NCBI GenBank assembly: GCA_003254885.1
Contig: QANT01002889.1
Location: 62,001 to 126,000 of the forward strand
Direction: 5' to 3'
DNA from: Purshia tridentata
Lineage: Eukaryota > Streptophyta > Magnoliopsida > Rosales > Rosaceae
DNA length: 64,000 nt
Each line of letters begins with the position of its first letter. Position 1 is the stretch's first letter. The notes below the pieces were generated by a model. The model searched no databases and was not told the origin of the DNA. It saw only the letters and a list, made by a program, of their open reading frames with translations. A program made the translations under genes and the position numbers. This document shows, in pieces, positions 11,501 through 25,816 of this stretch.

Positions 11501-13598
11501 TCGCCCATTTGGGACCCATGTCCAATATTAGCAGACCCTTCAACTGTTTCAGAATTAGAAAAACCATCTAATTTTACACCAGAAGCAAAGTTGGTCTCTT
11601 GTAAACCATAAACAGTTTCTGTTTTTCCAGCAACAGGAGGCGTTTTCTGGTCGCAGGTTAACTTGGTTGCCTGGGCCAAAACATCAGGCACTTCCCATGA
11701 AGTTTCCCCAGTTTCAGTATTCCAGTAATAATAGGAGTGACTCTCTTCATGCATCACAATCTTCCAACCTGAAGTGACATCTCCAACAACTTGTGCATTA
11801 GAAGTTTCAGGAACAGAGATTTGTTCTGTCAAATCCAATTCTGTATGTAAATCACTAGAGGTCACATCATAATTTTCTCTTTTATCACTGTCCTCCAGGT
11901 TCTGGTCATATTCATGTGGAGTAGAGTTTGCATCCACTCCCTGTTGCTTAACCATCTGAGAAGCAAGGTCTTTGCTGGCATTGGTATCCAAATTCTGACA
12001 AGATTCACCTAGTAAACTCTTAACCTGGTAAAGGCAAAGCATTTAGCATGTGAAGCAAACAAAATGAGAGGTTTTTGAGGTAAAAAGAACTTCTTTTAGT
12101 ACCTAGATTGAACATTATTACTTAAACAGAGGCCCTCAAATTGTACATTCAGTTGCCAGAAGCATGATTGAGAGAGCAAGAAAGAGAGAGAGAGCAAGGG
12201 AGAGATGGATGGAGACAGGGAGAGGGCTAGGTTAGAACCATGTATTTATACTAGAATATTGTAATGCCCCAGTCACCAAGCCACTCAAAAACTAAGCTCA
12301 AGAATAATAAGGTCATCGGGAAATGGAAGAAAGGTAGATATATCCAATAAATTACCTCATCATTATTCTCAGGGGACGAATTTTCTATAGTGGCATCGCT
12401 AAGTATTTTATTTGAGTCATCATCCAACTCGTCATCACTATATTGCCCAAGTAACAGCAACGGATTTTGTGGTTGCTGACCTGCAGACATAATAATACCA
12501 GCATGTCAAACACTACCCAACCAGTAAGATTATCTACTTAGTAAACACCAACAAATCAGAACCTAAACAAACAAAAGGGCTAGAATTTTCATGTAAACTG
12601 TCAGTAACCGGAACTAATATGGGAGCAGAAAAAATCTATATAAGAATACAATATTAAAATTTGAAGTGAAATTTTTAGGATCCCTTCATTGCAGCCAGCA
12701 GCCACCTGTTACACATGGAAGAAAAATGTCAGCAGGGTAAAAAGCAAAATTAAGCTAGGGACATACAAACCAATAGAAAAAATTTCCCGGCTGAAATCTG
12801 CAAAATGCTTCGGTGCTGCCAAAAGGGCATATCGAATGGGAGTGATTCATAAGTTCACAGTGGCAGAGCCCGACCTGATCTGGCAATGAATGTTCTCAAC
12901 AAGACAATAGCCACCCTACAGTCTGAAAACAAAATCTTGGGGGCAAACAACATAACATGTCTTGTACATATAGTTTCCATAATTCCACCGAACAACATAA
13001 TGTTGAGCACAACATGTCCTCTCTACAAAGTCCTTTTTGAAGAAAACTGACGGAACCCACCTGAAGAAGATGGTGAATTGGGTAACCCAGCACGGCCTTT
13101 CGAATATATATCTCCTCCATGTTCATCATTCTCAGCAGAGTCACCCAAATCTCCTACAAAGACAAACAAAGTAGCTCAACATATAACCCCAAAATCTGGG
13201 TAAGTTACGCATGAACCAGCTATGCATTACCCAATGGCCAATGACATAAAGTAAGATGCACATATATTTAGTTATAAAAAAATGTTATTCTGATATTAAA
13301 CGACCACACAAATCAAAACAGAACACAGACTACGTAAAATTTTCCCAATAAGAGACCTTTAATCCTCCATTAATCCAAATTACAAATTTCAATGTTATTA
13401 CAAAAATTCAGTTTACTTCAAACAGGAAACGAACATCTTGAAAACCCTAAACAAGATAATGAATAGTATCAACAATTCAAACAATTACATACACAGATAG
13501 AGCGAGAGAGTACCAGAGGGTTCCGCGAAGAGATCGAGCTTGACTCTGCGACCAGCGTTGGTCTTAGCTGCAAGACGACGCTCTTTTCTCTTTCCCAT
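8529..13598 (-). CDS. Formin-binding protein 4-like, two WW domains (10 exons)
   Basis: Exons on the minus strand: 13598-13514, 13153-13061, 12480-12356, 12024-11366, 11167-9786, 9628-9549, 9464-9372, 9299-9226, 9059-8927, 8612-8529. All phases join and give 935 residues. The N-terminus (MGKRKERRLAAK) is strongly basic. WW domain 1 is about residues 186-217 (SGWKIVMHEESHSYYYWN, then ETSWEVP). A proline-rich stretch (WIPPPPPDNEQVPPPPPDEP) lies around residues 545-590. WW domain 2 is the last 33 residues (LPSGWQAYWDES, YYGN, TTWTKP), split by the last intron after GWQ. A charged helix (EELLEDEEEPENAYELLERKRK) comes before it. Two WW domains around a Pro-rich core is the animal FNBP4 layout. WW domains bind Pro-rich ligands; a nuclear or splicing-linked role is inferred. 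Start is the first in-frame ATG of exon 1. Confidence 0.87.
11293..11341 (+). other. G-rich tract with quadruplex potential in an FNBP4-like intron
   Basis: Six G-runs (GGGGGG, GGGGG, GGGG, GGG, GGGG, GGGG) within about 45 bases on the + strand, inside intron 11168-11365. The gene is on the minus strand, so the G-rich strand is the template and the transcript is C-rich 25-75 bases after the 5' splice site. Confidence 0.6.
12170..12232. repeat. GA-rich imperfect microsatellite
   Basis: Interrupted (GA)n and GAGG stretch in the 12025-12355 intron of the FNBP4-like gene. Sense transcript is CT-rich here. Confidence 0.5.
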
Positions 13599-14097
13599 CG
13601 ATTAAACTCTGAGCGCTTTTACTTCTCAAACAGGTCGACACCTACTTGAGTTGAGCTTATTGGATTACCCTAATTTCTGACTTTTTTTCTTTTTTTACGG
13701 TACAGTAATTTCTAACTTTTGGTTTAGATTTCCAATGGAATTAACCGTAAATGATTATAAAGTACACATTTAGCTAGAAAAATTTTAATTCTTATTTTAG
13801 CATCATTTTGGTCATATAAATATTATTCAGTGAAAATAGAAACATTTTCAAAATGGTAGTCATGTTACACAGGCCTACATGAAAATATATATATATATAT
13901 TTAACTTTTTTTAAAATAGTACTTCTAATAGAGTAATAGGGATATGGATTATGGACCATCAAATGAGGCTATATGAATTCAAGCAATTAAATTTGGTTTG
14001 ACAAATGCCAAGTCCAAATTAGAAGTTTAGAACAAACCTAACATCACACAAGTTACACAAACGAATACAAATATAAGAAAATATAACTTTAATTGTC

Positions 14098-14647
14098 ACC
14101 TTAAATTTCTAAACTGATTTTATTGATTTGACGATCTTACATGATGGTCTGTTTAACAAAAATAAATAGTTTTAAATATGAACATGTTATAAAATGAATA
14201 ATTGTTTTTCAAGTTTGAAAAAGTGAAAATGATTACCCAATTTTTTTATTTTTTCCAATTTAAAGGAAATAAAATTAAAAAGAAGCAACAGGCAAGGCAC
14301 CCTCCAATAATTCATTAGCGCCGCATGGGGATCTGCCAATCAAATAATCTCACGGCGTCGTTTTACCCTGGCATCAAAAAACAGTCCTTGGCATAATGAA
14401 TATATCTGGCTTTTGTAAACAACAACATCATCATGCTCTTTTCTCTCTTCTATCTATCACATTCGAAACCTGCATAAAAGATTCGCTACTACAGCCACCG
14501 CGAGTTGCGCAGAGATCGCATAACACAACCCCTCACACACAGCTCTGCATCTGCTTAACCACCACGCCCTTCTCTCTCTTGTAGTAATTTTTTTCTTTTT
14601 TCATATAATTCGCCAAATTCTGAATCTTACTTTTGTTTTACATAATA
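14098..14647 (+). repeat. Duplicated promoter/leader block, copy B (upstream of CBL gene)
   Basis: Matches 5397-5980 with small indels. It includes CATGGGGATCTGCCAATC, CGGCGTCGTTTTACCCTGG, CATAAAAGATTCGCTAC and ACCACCACGCCCTTCTCTC. It ends in the probable non-coding first exon of the CBL gene, so the block covers proximal promoter and leader. Confidence 0.85.
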
Positions 14648-15650
14648 TGTTACTTTCTCAATCTGTTTTTCAATTTTCTGAATTTTCTCAGCCACCAAAC
14701 AGATCGCTGAGCTCCTTTTTCTGTCTATCTATGCTTTCGTTTTTGTTCGGTTTGTTGTATTCAACGGTTGGATCTCGGATTCGGATTCGAAGATTGCTAG
14801 TCATGTTTATATTTATTTTATTATATAGTAAATATATGTTTGGTTGTGGAATGCGTATGAATGATTCAGGACTCAGGATTTATAATTCTACGACCTGTAG
14901 TCAATCCACGTAAATTTTAAGTTGAAATTTAGTGTGGAATTTCTTACATTTATTCTTCTCCGCTTTTCAATGTATTTTTTTTTTGATGAATTAATCATCA
15001 ATACTGTGTTATAAAGCAATAAAATGCAATTTGGGTTGTCAATTCAGTGAGCCGAATAAAGATCCATAATCTTTACTTGATTTTCGTGGTTTAGATTGAA
15101 AATATTAAGTAATAATGGTTTTTTTTAAATAATTGATAATTGTGCGTGTTTTTCTTCATTCAAATCCATTTAGATGCTCAGACTCCAAAATGAGTTATGG
15201 AATATATTTATGTGTAGCTGAGTTGAGGTGTGCTACAAATGCTACTCCTTTTATAGATATGAGTAATTGATGAATTGTTGGGAAAATTGTTTGAATCTTA
15301 GATTAGGTTTAAGGTTAAAGTATTTTGTTGCGTTGGTTTAATTGGCTCAAGAGTCACATGTCAATGGACCGTCCACCTTGATGTTAGACAAAATGTCGTG
15401 GATTAATTCATATGCACTTCCCTTGTTTCAGTTATTGTGAGTTCAGTTGGGATTTACCATAGGAAAATTTGTTTTTGACATGGTTTTCTAATTTATCATT
15501 TATCTATAAAATCAGATATAGTTTTGGCTGCTCCAAATTTTACGGATCCTGGGCATTTGGGCGTGAGTTAGAAGAAGCAGGAAATGGTTAAAAGGTCTGT
15601 TCTGTTAATTTTCATTCCATAGAATCCTTTCCTTTACAGAAAGACTCACT

Positions 15651-15652
<2 letters not shown>

Positions 15653-15686
<34 letters not shown>
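15653..15686. repeat. (TA)n microsatellite
   Basis: TA run of about 34 bases just upstream of the CBL start codon, within the presumed 5' UTR intron. Confidence 0.75.
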
Positions 15687-15688
<2 letters not shown>

Positions 15689-15731
15689 ATGTGTCAACCA
15701 GGTATGGAGTGTTTTGATTGCAGAAAATATC

Positions 15732-17682
<1,951 letters not shown>

Positions 17683-19126
17683 GTTCAGATTTCCCTTTTT
17701 TGGTTCAAGAGACATTATTTTTTAATTAAATTGTTGTGGTTTGCATGTTTCCGAAGAATGTGGTCTACTCATATGCAAAGGGCCAAGTAGAAAAATTTCA
17801 AACCATATTGGTTGTTGGTTTTGAATATTTTTGGCTGTGTGTATTTTGTTCGCGACTGAAGCTGCTTTAATTATATGTTGCTTTTAGTTTTGGCTTTTTA
17901 TGGAGCTCTGCCTAGGACACTGTATCTTTAGAAAGGTGAACATCAATTTGTAGCTACTCTATTGTGATTGTGGCAAGTAAAACAGAGAGGGAGTCCAAGT
18001 TATTCGTGGCATCTTTCAGTCCGTCGAGTTCCGATTTTTTCAAATTGTAATTCTTACACTGCAATTTTCTTTGATGTTCCTCAAAATTTTGTATTTTCGT
18101 AAGCGATAATAATAATATGGTGGAATGAGGAGATTCCAGCCATCTATGTTCCTCAAAATATCTATTTTCGATTAGGTGTGCATTCAAACGCCAACAACAC
18201 AAGTTGCCAGTGGTACCCAATAAGAATTTTCTTTAATTTATTTAAGTCTTTCCTTTCGGCGCAAATTCTATGAAGATGATTCAATAATTAAGGATTGAAT
18301 TTTTGCTAACCAATGAACGTAACTCGCTGATTTTGACACTTGAGAATGAGCATCCTTTAAAGAATAAACAGAGTTTTTAATGAATACGGAATTCCTAGAG
18401 TCCAATTGCAAGAACAGGCATATTTATAAGACGTGGAGTTGCGGCTAAGGGGCCAAAGTTGTGGATTAGAATTAAAACTTCGCCTGATTATAATTTTTAA
18501 ATACGAAATTAATACATAGCAATATAGAATTGAGGTTTTTAGTTTTAGTTTTGCTAGCAAATAGATTAAGTGAATATTTTATTTTTGGGTCCACAAGTGG
18601 TTTTTACTTATTGGGGATATATAACTGACAAAAACTTTGGATAAACGACAAAGCTCGGCCATATTGTTGAACTTATAGTTCAAACAATAAAGTCACCTAT
18701 AAAAAAAAAAAAGAAAAAAAAAAGTACAATTTTGAAAGAAAAATTCGCATAGTTGTATAGAAATGACACCAGAGAATATCTAATGCCACGACACAGAAAG
18801 GTAACTTACCAGGCTACGAATGCTTCTACAATGATAGCCAGTACGAAGGGAAAACTACCCAATTCCTTAAAAATCACTATGCTTCAGTAAAACTCCCTTC
18901 CCAATCAAGAAAGCAATTACCCAAAAATAACGACTTAATAATTTAAGCAAAACAAAAGCACATCCATAGGAGAAAATTATATCAAATGCATTCAAAAGTA
19001 ATATAATAATAATATCCCATAACGGAGCATTAACCGCGTCCAAAACTATCCAAAAATATTAGAAGCAGTAAAAAAAAAAGACACTACTAGGGGGTGAAAG
19101 AAACTACTGCTGGGTCAGGCACAGAC
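17683..19126. other. Convergent spacer between CBL and HSP90
   Basis: About 1.4 kb holding two 3' UTRs. An A-rich run sits near 18701-18722. No gene or element recognised. Confidence 0.4.
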
Positions 19127-21966
19127 TTAGTCAACCTCCTCCATCTTGCTTCCTTCGGCATCTGCGTCAGCATCCTCCAGTGGGGGCATGTCAGCATCAC
19201 CATCAACAGCGTCGTCATCAATGCTGAGGCCAAGTTTCAGCATCCTGTGGATTCTGTTGCCAAAGGTGTTGGGGTCATCAAGGCTGAACCCAGAGGTGAG
19301 AAGAGCAGTCTCGAACAAAAGAAGAACAAGGTCCTTCACAGACTTGTCATTCTTGTCAGCATCAGCCCTCTTTCTAAGCTCCTCCATAATGGGGTTTTCA
19401 GGATTGATCTCCATGGTCTTCTTGCTCGACATGTACCCAGCCATGCTGTTATCCCTCAGTGCCTGTGCCTTCATGATCCTCTCCATGTTTGCGGTCCAGC
19501 CATACTCTCCAGTCACCAAACAGCAGGGAGAATCAACAACACGATCTGACACCACAACCTTCTCAACCCTGTCACCCAAAACATCCTTGACAACCTTGCA
19601 CAGGCCCTCAAACTTCTGCTTCAACTCTTCCTTCTTCTTAGCCTCATCTTCAGTCTCGTCAAGTTTTAGACCTTCCTTGGTGGCTGAGACAAGCTTCTTG
19701 CCCTCAAACTCCTTGAGCTGACCAACAGCATACTCATCAATAGCATCAACCATGTAAAGGACCTCATAGCCCTTCTTCTTCAGCTTCTCAAGGAAAGGAG
19801 AGTTCTCAACAGCCTTCTTGCTTTCACCAGTTATGTAGTAGATATCATTCTGGCCCTCCTTCATCCTAGTCACGTAATCCTTCAGACTGGTCATTTCATC
19901 ACCACTCTTGGTGGAGTGGTATCGCAGCAACTCAGCAAGCTTTGTCTTGTTCTGGGAGTCCTCATGGATTCCAAGCTTGAGATTCTTAGAGAACGACTCG
20001 TAGAACTTGTTGTAGTCCTCCTTGTTCTCAGCAATTTCTTGGAACATCTCAATGCACTTCTTCACCAAGTTTTTGCGAATGACCTTCAAGATCTTGTTTT
20101 GCTGCAACATCTCTCTTGAAATGTTGAGAGGAAGATCCTCAGAGTCCACAATACCCTTCACAAAGCCAAGGTATTCAGGAATCAACTCCTCACAGTTGTC
20201 CATGATAAAGACACGGCGAACATAGAGCTTGATGTTGTTGGGCTTCTTCCTTGTGTCAAAGAGATCAAATGGAGCCCTCTTGGGAACAAAGAGGACAGCC
20301 TTAAACTCAAGCTGACCCTCTACAGAGAAGTGCTTCACAGAAAGGTGCTCTTCCCAGTCATTGGTAAGACTCTTGTAGAAAGCAGAATACTCTTCTTTGG
20401 TGATCTCCTCTGGCTTCCTCATCCAGATAGGCTTCTGCTTGTTCACCAGAGACCACTCGTGTGAAACTTCCTGGATCTTCTTCTTTTTCTTCTCTTCCTT
20501 CTCTTTCTCTTCATCAACATCCTCAACCTTTCCCTCCTCTTCCTTCTTTTCTTTGTCTTCCTCATCCTCATCATCAGAAATCTCCTTCTCGGTGGTCTTC
20601 TCAATCCAGAGTGAAATTGGGTAGCTGATAAACTCAGAGTGCTTCTTAATCAAATCCTTGAGGCGGCGTTCTTCAAGGTACTCAAGTTGGTCTTCCTTGA
20701 GGTGTAGAGTGATCTTGGTACCCCTACCAAGAACCTCACCAGAGTTGTCTCTGGTAACAGTGAAGGAGCCTCCAGCTTGAGACTCCCAGACATACTGTTC
20801 ATCATCATTGTGCTTGGTAGTAACAATGACCTTCTCAGCAACAAGATAAGCAGAGTAGAAACCAACACCAAACTGTCCAATCATGCTAACATCTGCACCA
20901 GCAGCCAAGGCTTCCATGAATTCCTTGGTCCCAGACCTCGCAATGGTACCAAGGTTGTTCACCAAATCTGAAACACAATCAAAGTAAGTACACAATAATC
21001 AATCTCATTAACAACAAACAACAAATTACAAATTGTATAATACAAAGCAACCTACCAGCTTTGGTCATCCCAATACCACTGTCAATTATAGTTAATGTGT
21101 TGTTGGTCTTGTCAGGGATAATGTGGATGAAGAGCTCTGGTTGACCGTCTAGCTTGCTCTTGTCAGTCAAGCTCTCAAATCTAATCTTGTCAAGAGCCTA
21201 ATATACAGAGATCTTACAAAATAAGAAAATGTATTTCGCACAAAAGAAAATTATCGATTTATTCTAACAATCAGAATATAAATAAATTCACAACGAAACC
21301 AAGTGTTACTAATCGAGTAAACTAAAAAATATGTTAAGATAAAAACATAGAATCTAACAATATTCCCAACTCAGGCGATTTTCAGAAAGCAACAATATGA
21401 AACACCATAACATGAGAAAATTAAGCACCAAATTAGATTGTTTATCATCGTTATTAAACACCCAATTGGCATTGAAAAAATAACCTAACATCCCAAGCAA
21501 TCCCTAACGAGAAATCAAAACCCAGAAATCTTACAAAGCTACCCTACTTTCCGAAAATCAACATCGAAACCCTATAATACCGTTCAAAAACTAGTAGAGA
21601 AACTAACAGCGACACCAAGACCGGAAAAATTAATTAGTCACATTTTATTTTGAAAAAATCAAAAACCGTAGCACCAAAATTGAAAGGTCCAGATCTTTAA
21701 TCTAAGCCCAAAAAAATCAATCACTGCTCTTAAAACCTTTAGAAACCAAACACTAACAGATAGCACAAAAAACTAAAACAAGCCCTAAAAAATATTGAAA
21801 CGAAAAATCAGAAGAAAAAAAATTAGGAGGTCAGATGACTTACATCAGAGGCATTACTGATGAGCTCACGAAGAAAGATCTCCTTGTTGCTGTAGAAGGT
21901 GTTGATGATCAAACTCAGGAGCTGGTTGATCTCGGCCTGGAAGGCAAACGTCTCAGTCTCCGCCAT
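19127..21966 (-). CDS. HSP90: Cytosolic HSP90 chaperone (3 exons)
   Basis: Exons 21966-21844, 21197-21056 and 20967-19127 encode 701 residues. The GHKL ATPase N-domain shows the family signature [20 protein letters not shown], then [11 protein letters not shown] and [18 protein letters not shown] charged Asp/Glu/Lys linker follows, then the middle domain ([25 protein letters not shown]) and the dimerisation domain. The protein ends MEEVD, the TPR-co-chaperone docking motif that marks the cytosolic/nuclear class; there is no transit peptide or KDEL. It folds kinases, receptors and NLR immune proteins with ATP. The promoter carries a TATA box and a near-perfect heat-shock element (separate entries), so heat induction is likely. 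The leader has a telo-box-type TTAGGGTTT at 21981-21989. Confidence 0.97.
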
Positions 21967-22091
21967 TGCTGTGTTCGGAGTTAGGGTTTAGGGGGGAGAT
22001 CTAGGGTTTTGGAGACGCAGAGAAAGAAGAAGACGAAGAAGTAGAGGAGGTGCGCAACGAGTGTATGAAGAGTGAGGGAGCAAAGCGTTCA

Positions 22092-22099
22092 TTATATAG
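22092..22099 (-). promoter_or_regulatory. TATA box of HSP90
   Basis: Minus strand reads CTATATAAT about 130 bases before the ATG, at a fitting distance for a short leader and directly downstream of the heat-shock element. Confidence 0.6.
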
Positions 22100-22114
22100 G
22101 AGACTTGACTAGGG

Positions 22115-22129
22115 TTTCTAGATCCTTCT
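22115..22129 (-). promoter_or_regulatory. Heat-shock element of HSP90
   Basis: Minus strand reads AGAAG GATCT AGAAA: three alternating five-base units of the nGAAn/nTTCn type with one mismatch in the middle unit. It lies about 16 bases upstream of the TATA box, the classic position for HSF-driven plant genes. Confidence 0.65.
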
Positions 22130-23472
22130 ATTGCTAATTAAGTAATTAATTGGATCTGATTTTTAATAGGTTTTTGCGGGTTTTGTTTTGCCTACGCATT
22201 GACGACTCGGCGTTCTGTTGGACGTGCGTTTTACGATGCCACGTGGGTACTTTTAGGAGGTTTGCTGTTGGGCCTTGGATGACATCGAAGGTGGGCTTCA
22301 TATTGTTAACAAAAGAGGAAAGTAAGCCCAACAAAGGAATCAAAGAAAAAGAAAAAGTTTCTGTTTGGATCCTTAACTTGCTAAGAAGTTTGGTGAAGTC
22401 ATCACGTTTGAATGGTTCTTCTGCTTTTTGTCCTTTTTCTCTTCTTTTCTTAAGCAAGGGATCTTGTTAGTTATTTCCAATTAATAGAAATATTTCTTAA
22501 TAAAAATTGGTGGTTGAGTGGTTGTTGAGTGAGCCATCAAATTTTCGTCTAACAATTATAAATAAATTATCAATTATTTTATCCAAATATATATGGAACC
22601 ATTTAAATTGCTCTTCTCGAACACCACCAAGTAGGCATCAAATTGCAATCTAGGTCGTCTTATTCGTTGTCGAAATTTTCTCCTCCAATTGTGGGAAAAC
22701 CCACAAGGGAGTCTAGATGAAAACTCACAAATACCCCTTATTTTAATAACCATCCACACTATTTTGACAATATTGAAAAAGATTAGATAATAAGTAGATC
22801 ATTTTTGAACAAAAAAAATTTGTGGACTATTATAGAACTAGTTCATAAGTAATTAAACCAATAGTATAATTTTCTCTAACTATGAATTAGATATTTCTTC
22901 ACAAAAAACAAATGACAAGATAAGTCTACATAAGCAACCAACTATAACAAATTACAATATTCATTTACTTCAAACTCTAACTTTGATATTTTGTATAATA
23001 TAATTTTTACCAAAGCTATCAATATTAGTAAGCATTTAATCTCCATGTAACTACTTTCTAAGTACCCTTTATGAGATGTTAGGGATAATTATTTTTACAA
23101 TTCAATCCCTCTCTTGACAATTTAGGGATAATCGTTTTTATAATTTAAGTTGTTTAAATGAGTATTCGTATTATCAAATTTTTTAGTGGCAATTCTTTCC
23201 ATAATTTGGAAAGGTCTAAAGTCTACCCCCCAAATTACAATTGAGGAGCTTATCGAAGTAGTGAGAATTGTAATAAAGGAAACACTAATAATCATTGACT
23301 TCTACGGGTTGACTCCAGTCAAAACTTCATACTCAAATCTGTGAGTCCAAAAGCGTGGTCCATAGAGAGTTCCATGGACCTTGAAATACTCTAGCAATTT
23401 TCCCAGTTCTTCCACGGTCCAAGTCCTAAAGTTTATCCGTTCTCGCCAAATTCATCAACTCCCCTTTGGCTA
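22130..23472. other. Divergent promoter region, HSP90 and FKBP genes
   Basis: About 1.3 kb between head-to-head genes. The first 350 bases are less AT-rich; the rest is AT-rich. Open frames here on both strands look random. No repeat family recognised. Confidence 0.4.
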
Positions 23473-25816
23473 ATGGAAACTCTGTCATTCCATAGCTTAC
23501 TTCAACTCCCATGTCCTCTCAGAACTCCAAGGTAAAATTCTCCTATTGATTTTCAAATGCATTCAATAACGTAAATCAAATTCTTACCGGTCATACCCAC
23601 AAGATATTTCTTATAGCAGTGCATAAAAAGGGGCTTAAATTATGGTCCTGAGGATTTTCCGTCTCTTTTTGTACCGAAAGAAGAAAGAATTTAGGCTGAT
23701 ATTGTTACGCAACAATAGAGCAGGTAGAATTTATTAATAGCATTCAAGGTTAAACATGTTCTAGACCAGTTAGAACCAAAACATCTGCTGTTTACTACTT
23801 TTATTCAATCAAATATAGCTATTTGCTTCTCTATGTCCTGGTTGTAGCTAAATTGGCAATTTCCGGTGACCAAAATTTATGTGATTTGGCATTTGATTAT
23901 GATTTGTCATATGTTTACATTTTGGTTTAAATTTTGTGAAAGCCTCTAGACAGTGTTATTGCGTGTGAACCAGTTACTTTGAGAAAGAGCAACCGAGGAA
24001 TAGTGTAGCGGCCAAGAACTTGCATGAAGGGTTTCACTTACCAACAGCCAAAAGATTACCAAGAAGGCGGCTTTTGCAGTTTATGGGATTCTGCCCAATC
24101 CTATCACATCCTGTTCTTGCAGCACCTATGCCAGAGATGAAGGAACCTGAAGTCATTCGGTAAAATTTTGTTTGTGGGTCTTTGCTTGTTTCCATTTTTA
24201 CTTGAAATTTATGTTTGAAATTTATTTGAAATTTACCTGAAGTCATTCCAATGCATGAGTCTCATATGAGATTTTTAAAAAAAATTGAATCGTCCAGGAC
24301 CTTAAAGCTTGCCAGTGGTGTCAGGATTCAAGGTACAGAACTCCTAATTAAGACAAATTACAATAAGTGAACAGCTTCATTGAATCTGATGTGGTCTTAC
24401 CCTGTTACCGGTTAGATATTAAGTAATAATTTTCATGAATAACTTCATAAGAACTTCAATGATTATTCAGTATTACCCATTTTCATTAGTGTTCTCCTTA
24501 TTCTGAAAAATGATTGTTGCTGCCTGATATATGGCTTGGATTCATTTGCTTCATAAATGGTACTGAATGCATGACCAATTATGATATGGGTTGTATTTCC
24601 ATGAGTTTAGTGCATGTAGTCAGAGCTATAAGTCTTGAACCCTTGTACATAGAATTTAGTCACATTCCCATTGGATAAAATGACATCATCTGAGCTCTAT
24701 GTAGTTTTGCTCTTTACTGTGTGTACCGTTAACCATGTTCCTTTTCCTAGAGATCGTTGAAGGGCAAGGACCAGTTGCCCATGAAGGAGATTTGGTTGAA
24801 ATTAACTATGTATGCCGCCGCACAAATGGATATTTTGTTCACAGGTATGTTCTGCACATTATGTTGCATTTATTAATTATGATCAACATCATTTGAATAG
24901 CTTTCTTGTTTCCAGTTCTTCTTTTTGTTTTTATATGAGTATATCATACGAACCAAACCTCGATCTTAAAATTTCTTGGATGGTAAATTGTTTTGATGTA
25001 GCACTGTTAATCAATTCAGTGGAGAAAGTGCACCTGTGATACTTCCTTTGGATGAAAAACAGGTTAATTCTGTTTCATTGTAACATTTGGGGTCTTTAAG
25101 AGTATTCAAATTCTAGACTTGTATGTGACCATGCCATCAATGTGTTACATAATTGCTTATTCAGATAATAGAAGGCTTGAAGGAGGTTCTTGTTGGCATG
25201 AGGATTGGAGGTATGTTCTAAGGCTACAATTTTAACAACTGGTATCTGCTTATATGTTGGTTTTACCTTTTTAATTAAGAATATGGTTAAGAATTAAAAA
25301 GTAGCGTTCTCCCTGGGTTGAAATTTACTTCTTGGTTATTACTGTGATTCTTTTGTTGTAGATCTGTCCAACATCTTTACCATGATTATAGATAGGCTGG
25401 AAAAGATTCGTATTATTTTTCATGGATAAGGCATAAGCTGTTATGAGAATGGAGATCCAATCTTTAGAGTTTTGCTATGACTTACATAAAAGAAAAATAC
25501 TAACATTCTGAAAGCTTAGTTTTCAGGAAAGAGAAGAGCATTGATACCTCCTTATGTGGGGTATACAAATGAAAACTTAAAACCAATTCCAGAGGAGGTA
25601 AAACTTATCAGTTCATGAATCATGATTCATTCCCTGAACTTTGTTGTTAAATGGATTATTTTTGTTTCATTCATTTAGGAGCCCTCTTCTTACTTAATTC
25701 TCTTTCCCTTGGGTAATTACTATGGTTTTTGGTTGCAGTTTGGCCCTCGACGTAGCCTCTTGTCTCATGTCAACGAGCCTTTGATATTTGAGGTGCAGCT
25801 CTTGAAAGTACTATGA
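23473..25816 (+). CDS. FKBP16-1: FKBP16-1-like plastid peptidyl-prolyl isomerase (8 exons)
   Basis: Exons 23473-23531, 23974-24159, 24298-24332, 24751-24844, 25002-25062, 25165-25210, 25527-25597 and 25739-25816 join in phase to 209 residues. The first part is a Ser/Thr/Leu transit peptide, followed by LPRRRLLQFMGF and a hydrophobic stretch ending VLAAP. That is a twin-arginine lumen-targeting signal with a cleavage site. The FKBP domain covers about residues 95-209 (VEGQGPVAHEGDLVEINY; IIEGLKEVLVGMRIGGKRRALIPPYVGY; LIFEVQLLKV). Several aromatic active-site residues of human FKBP12 seem not to be kept, as in many lumenal FKBPs, so catalysis may be weak. The FKBP16-1 name rests on similarity plus gene order (Arabidopsis At4g26555 next to an SFT2-like gene and CBL3); FKBP17-1 is the alternative. 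Confidence 0.85.

Noticed and set aside
19094-21170. Long open frames on the + strand across the HSP90 gene
   Set aside because: They are antisense shadows of the GC-richer HSP90 exon; the serine- and phenylalanine-rich product mirrors the charged linker.
22146-22470. Two overlapping open frames of about 100 codons on opposite strands
   Set aside because: No recognisable domain, lies in a divergent promoter, and the two frames are mirror images of the same low-stop stretch.
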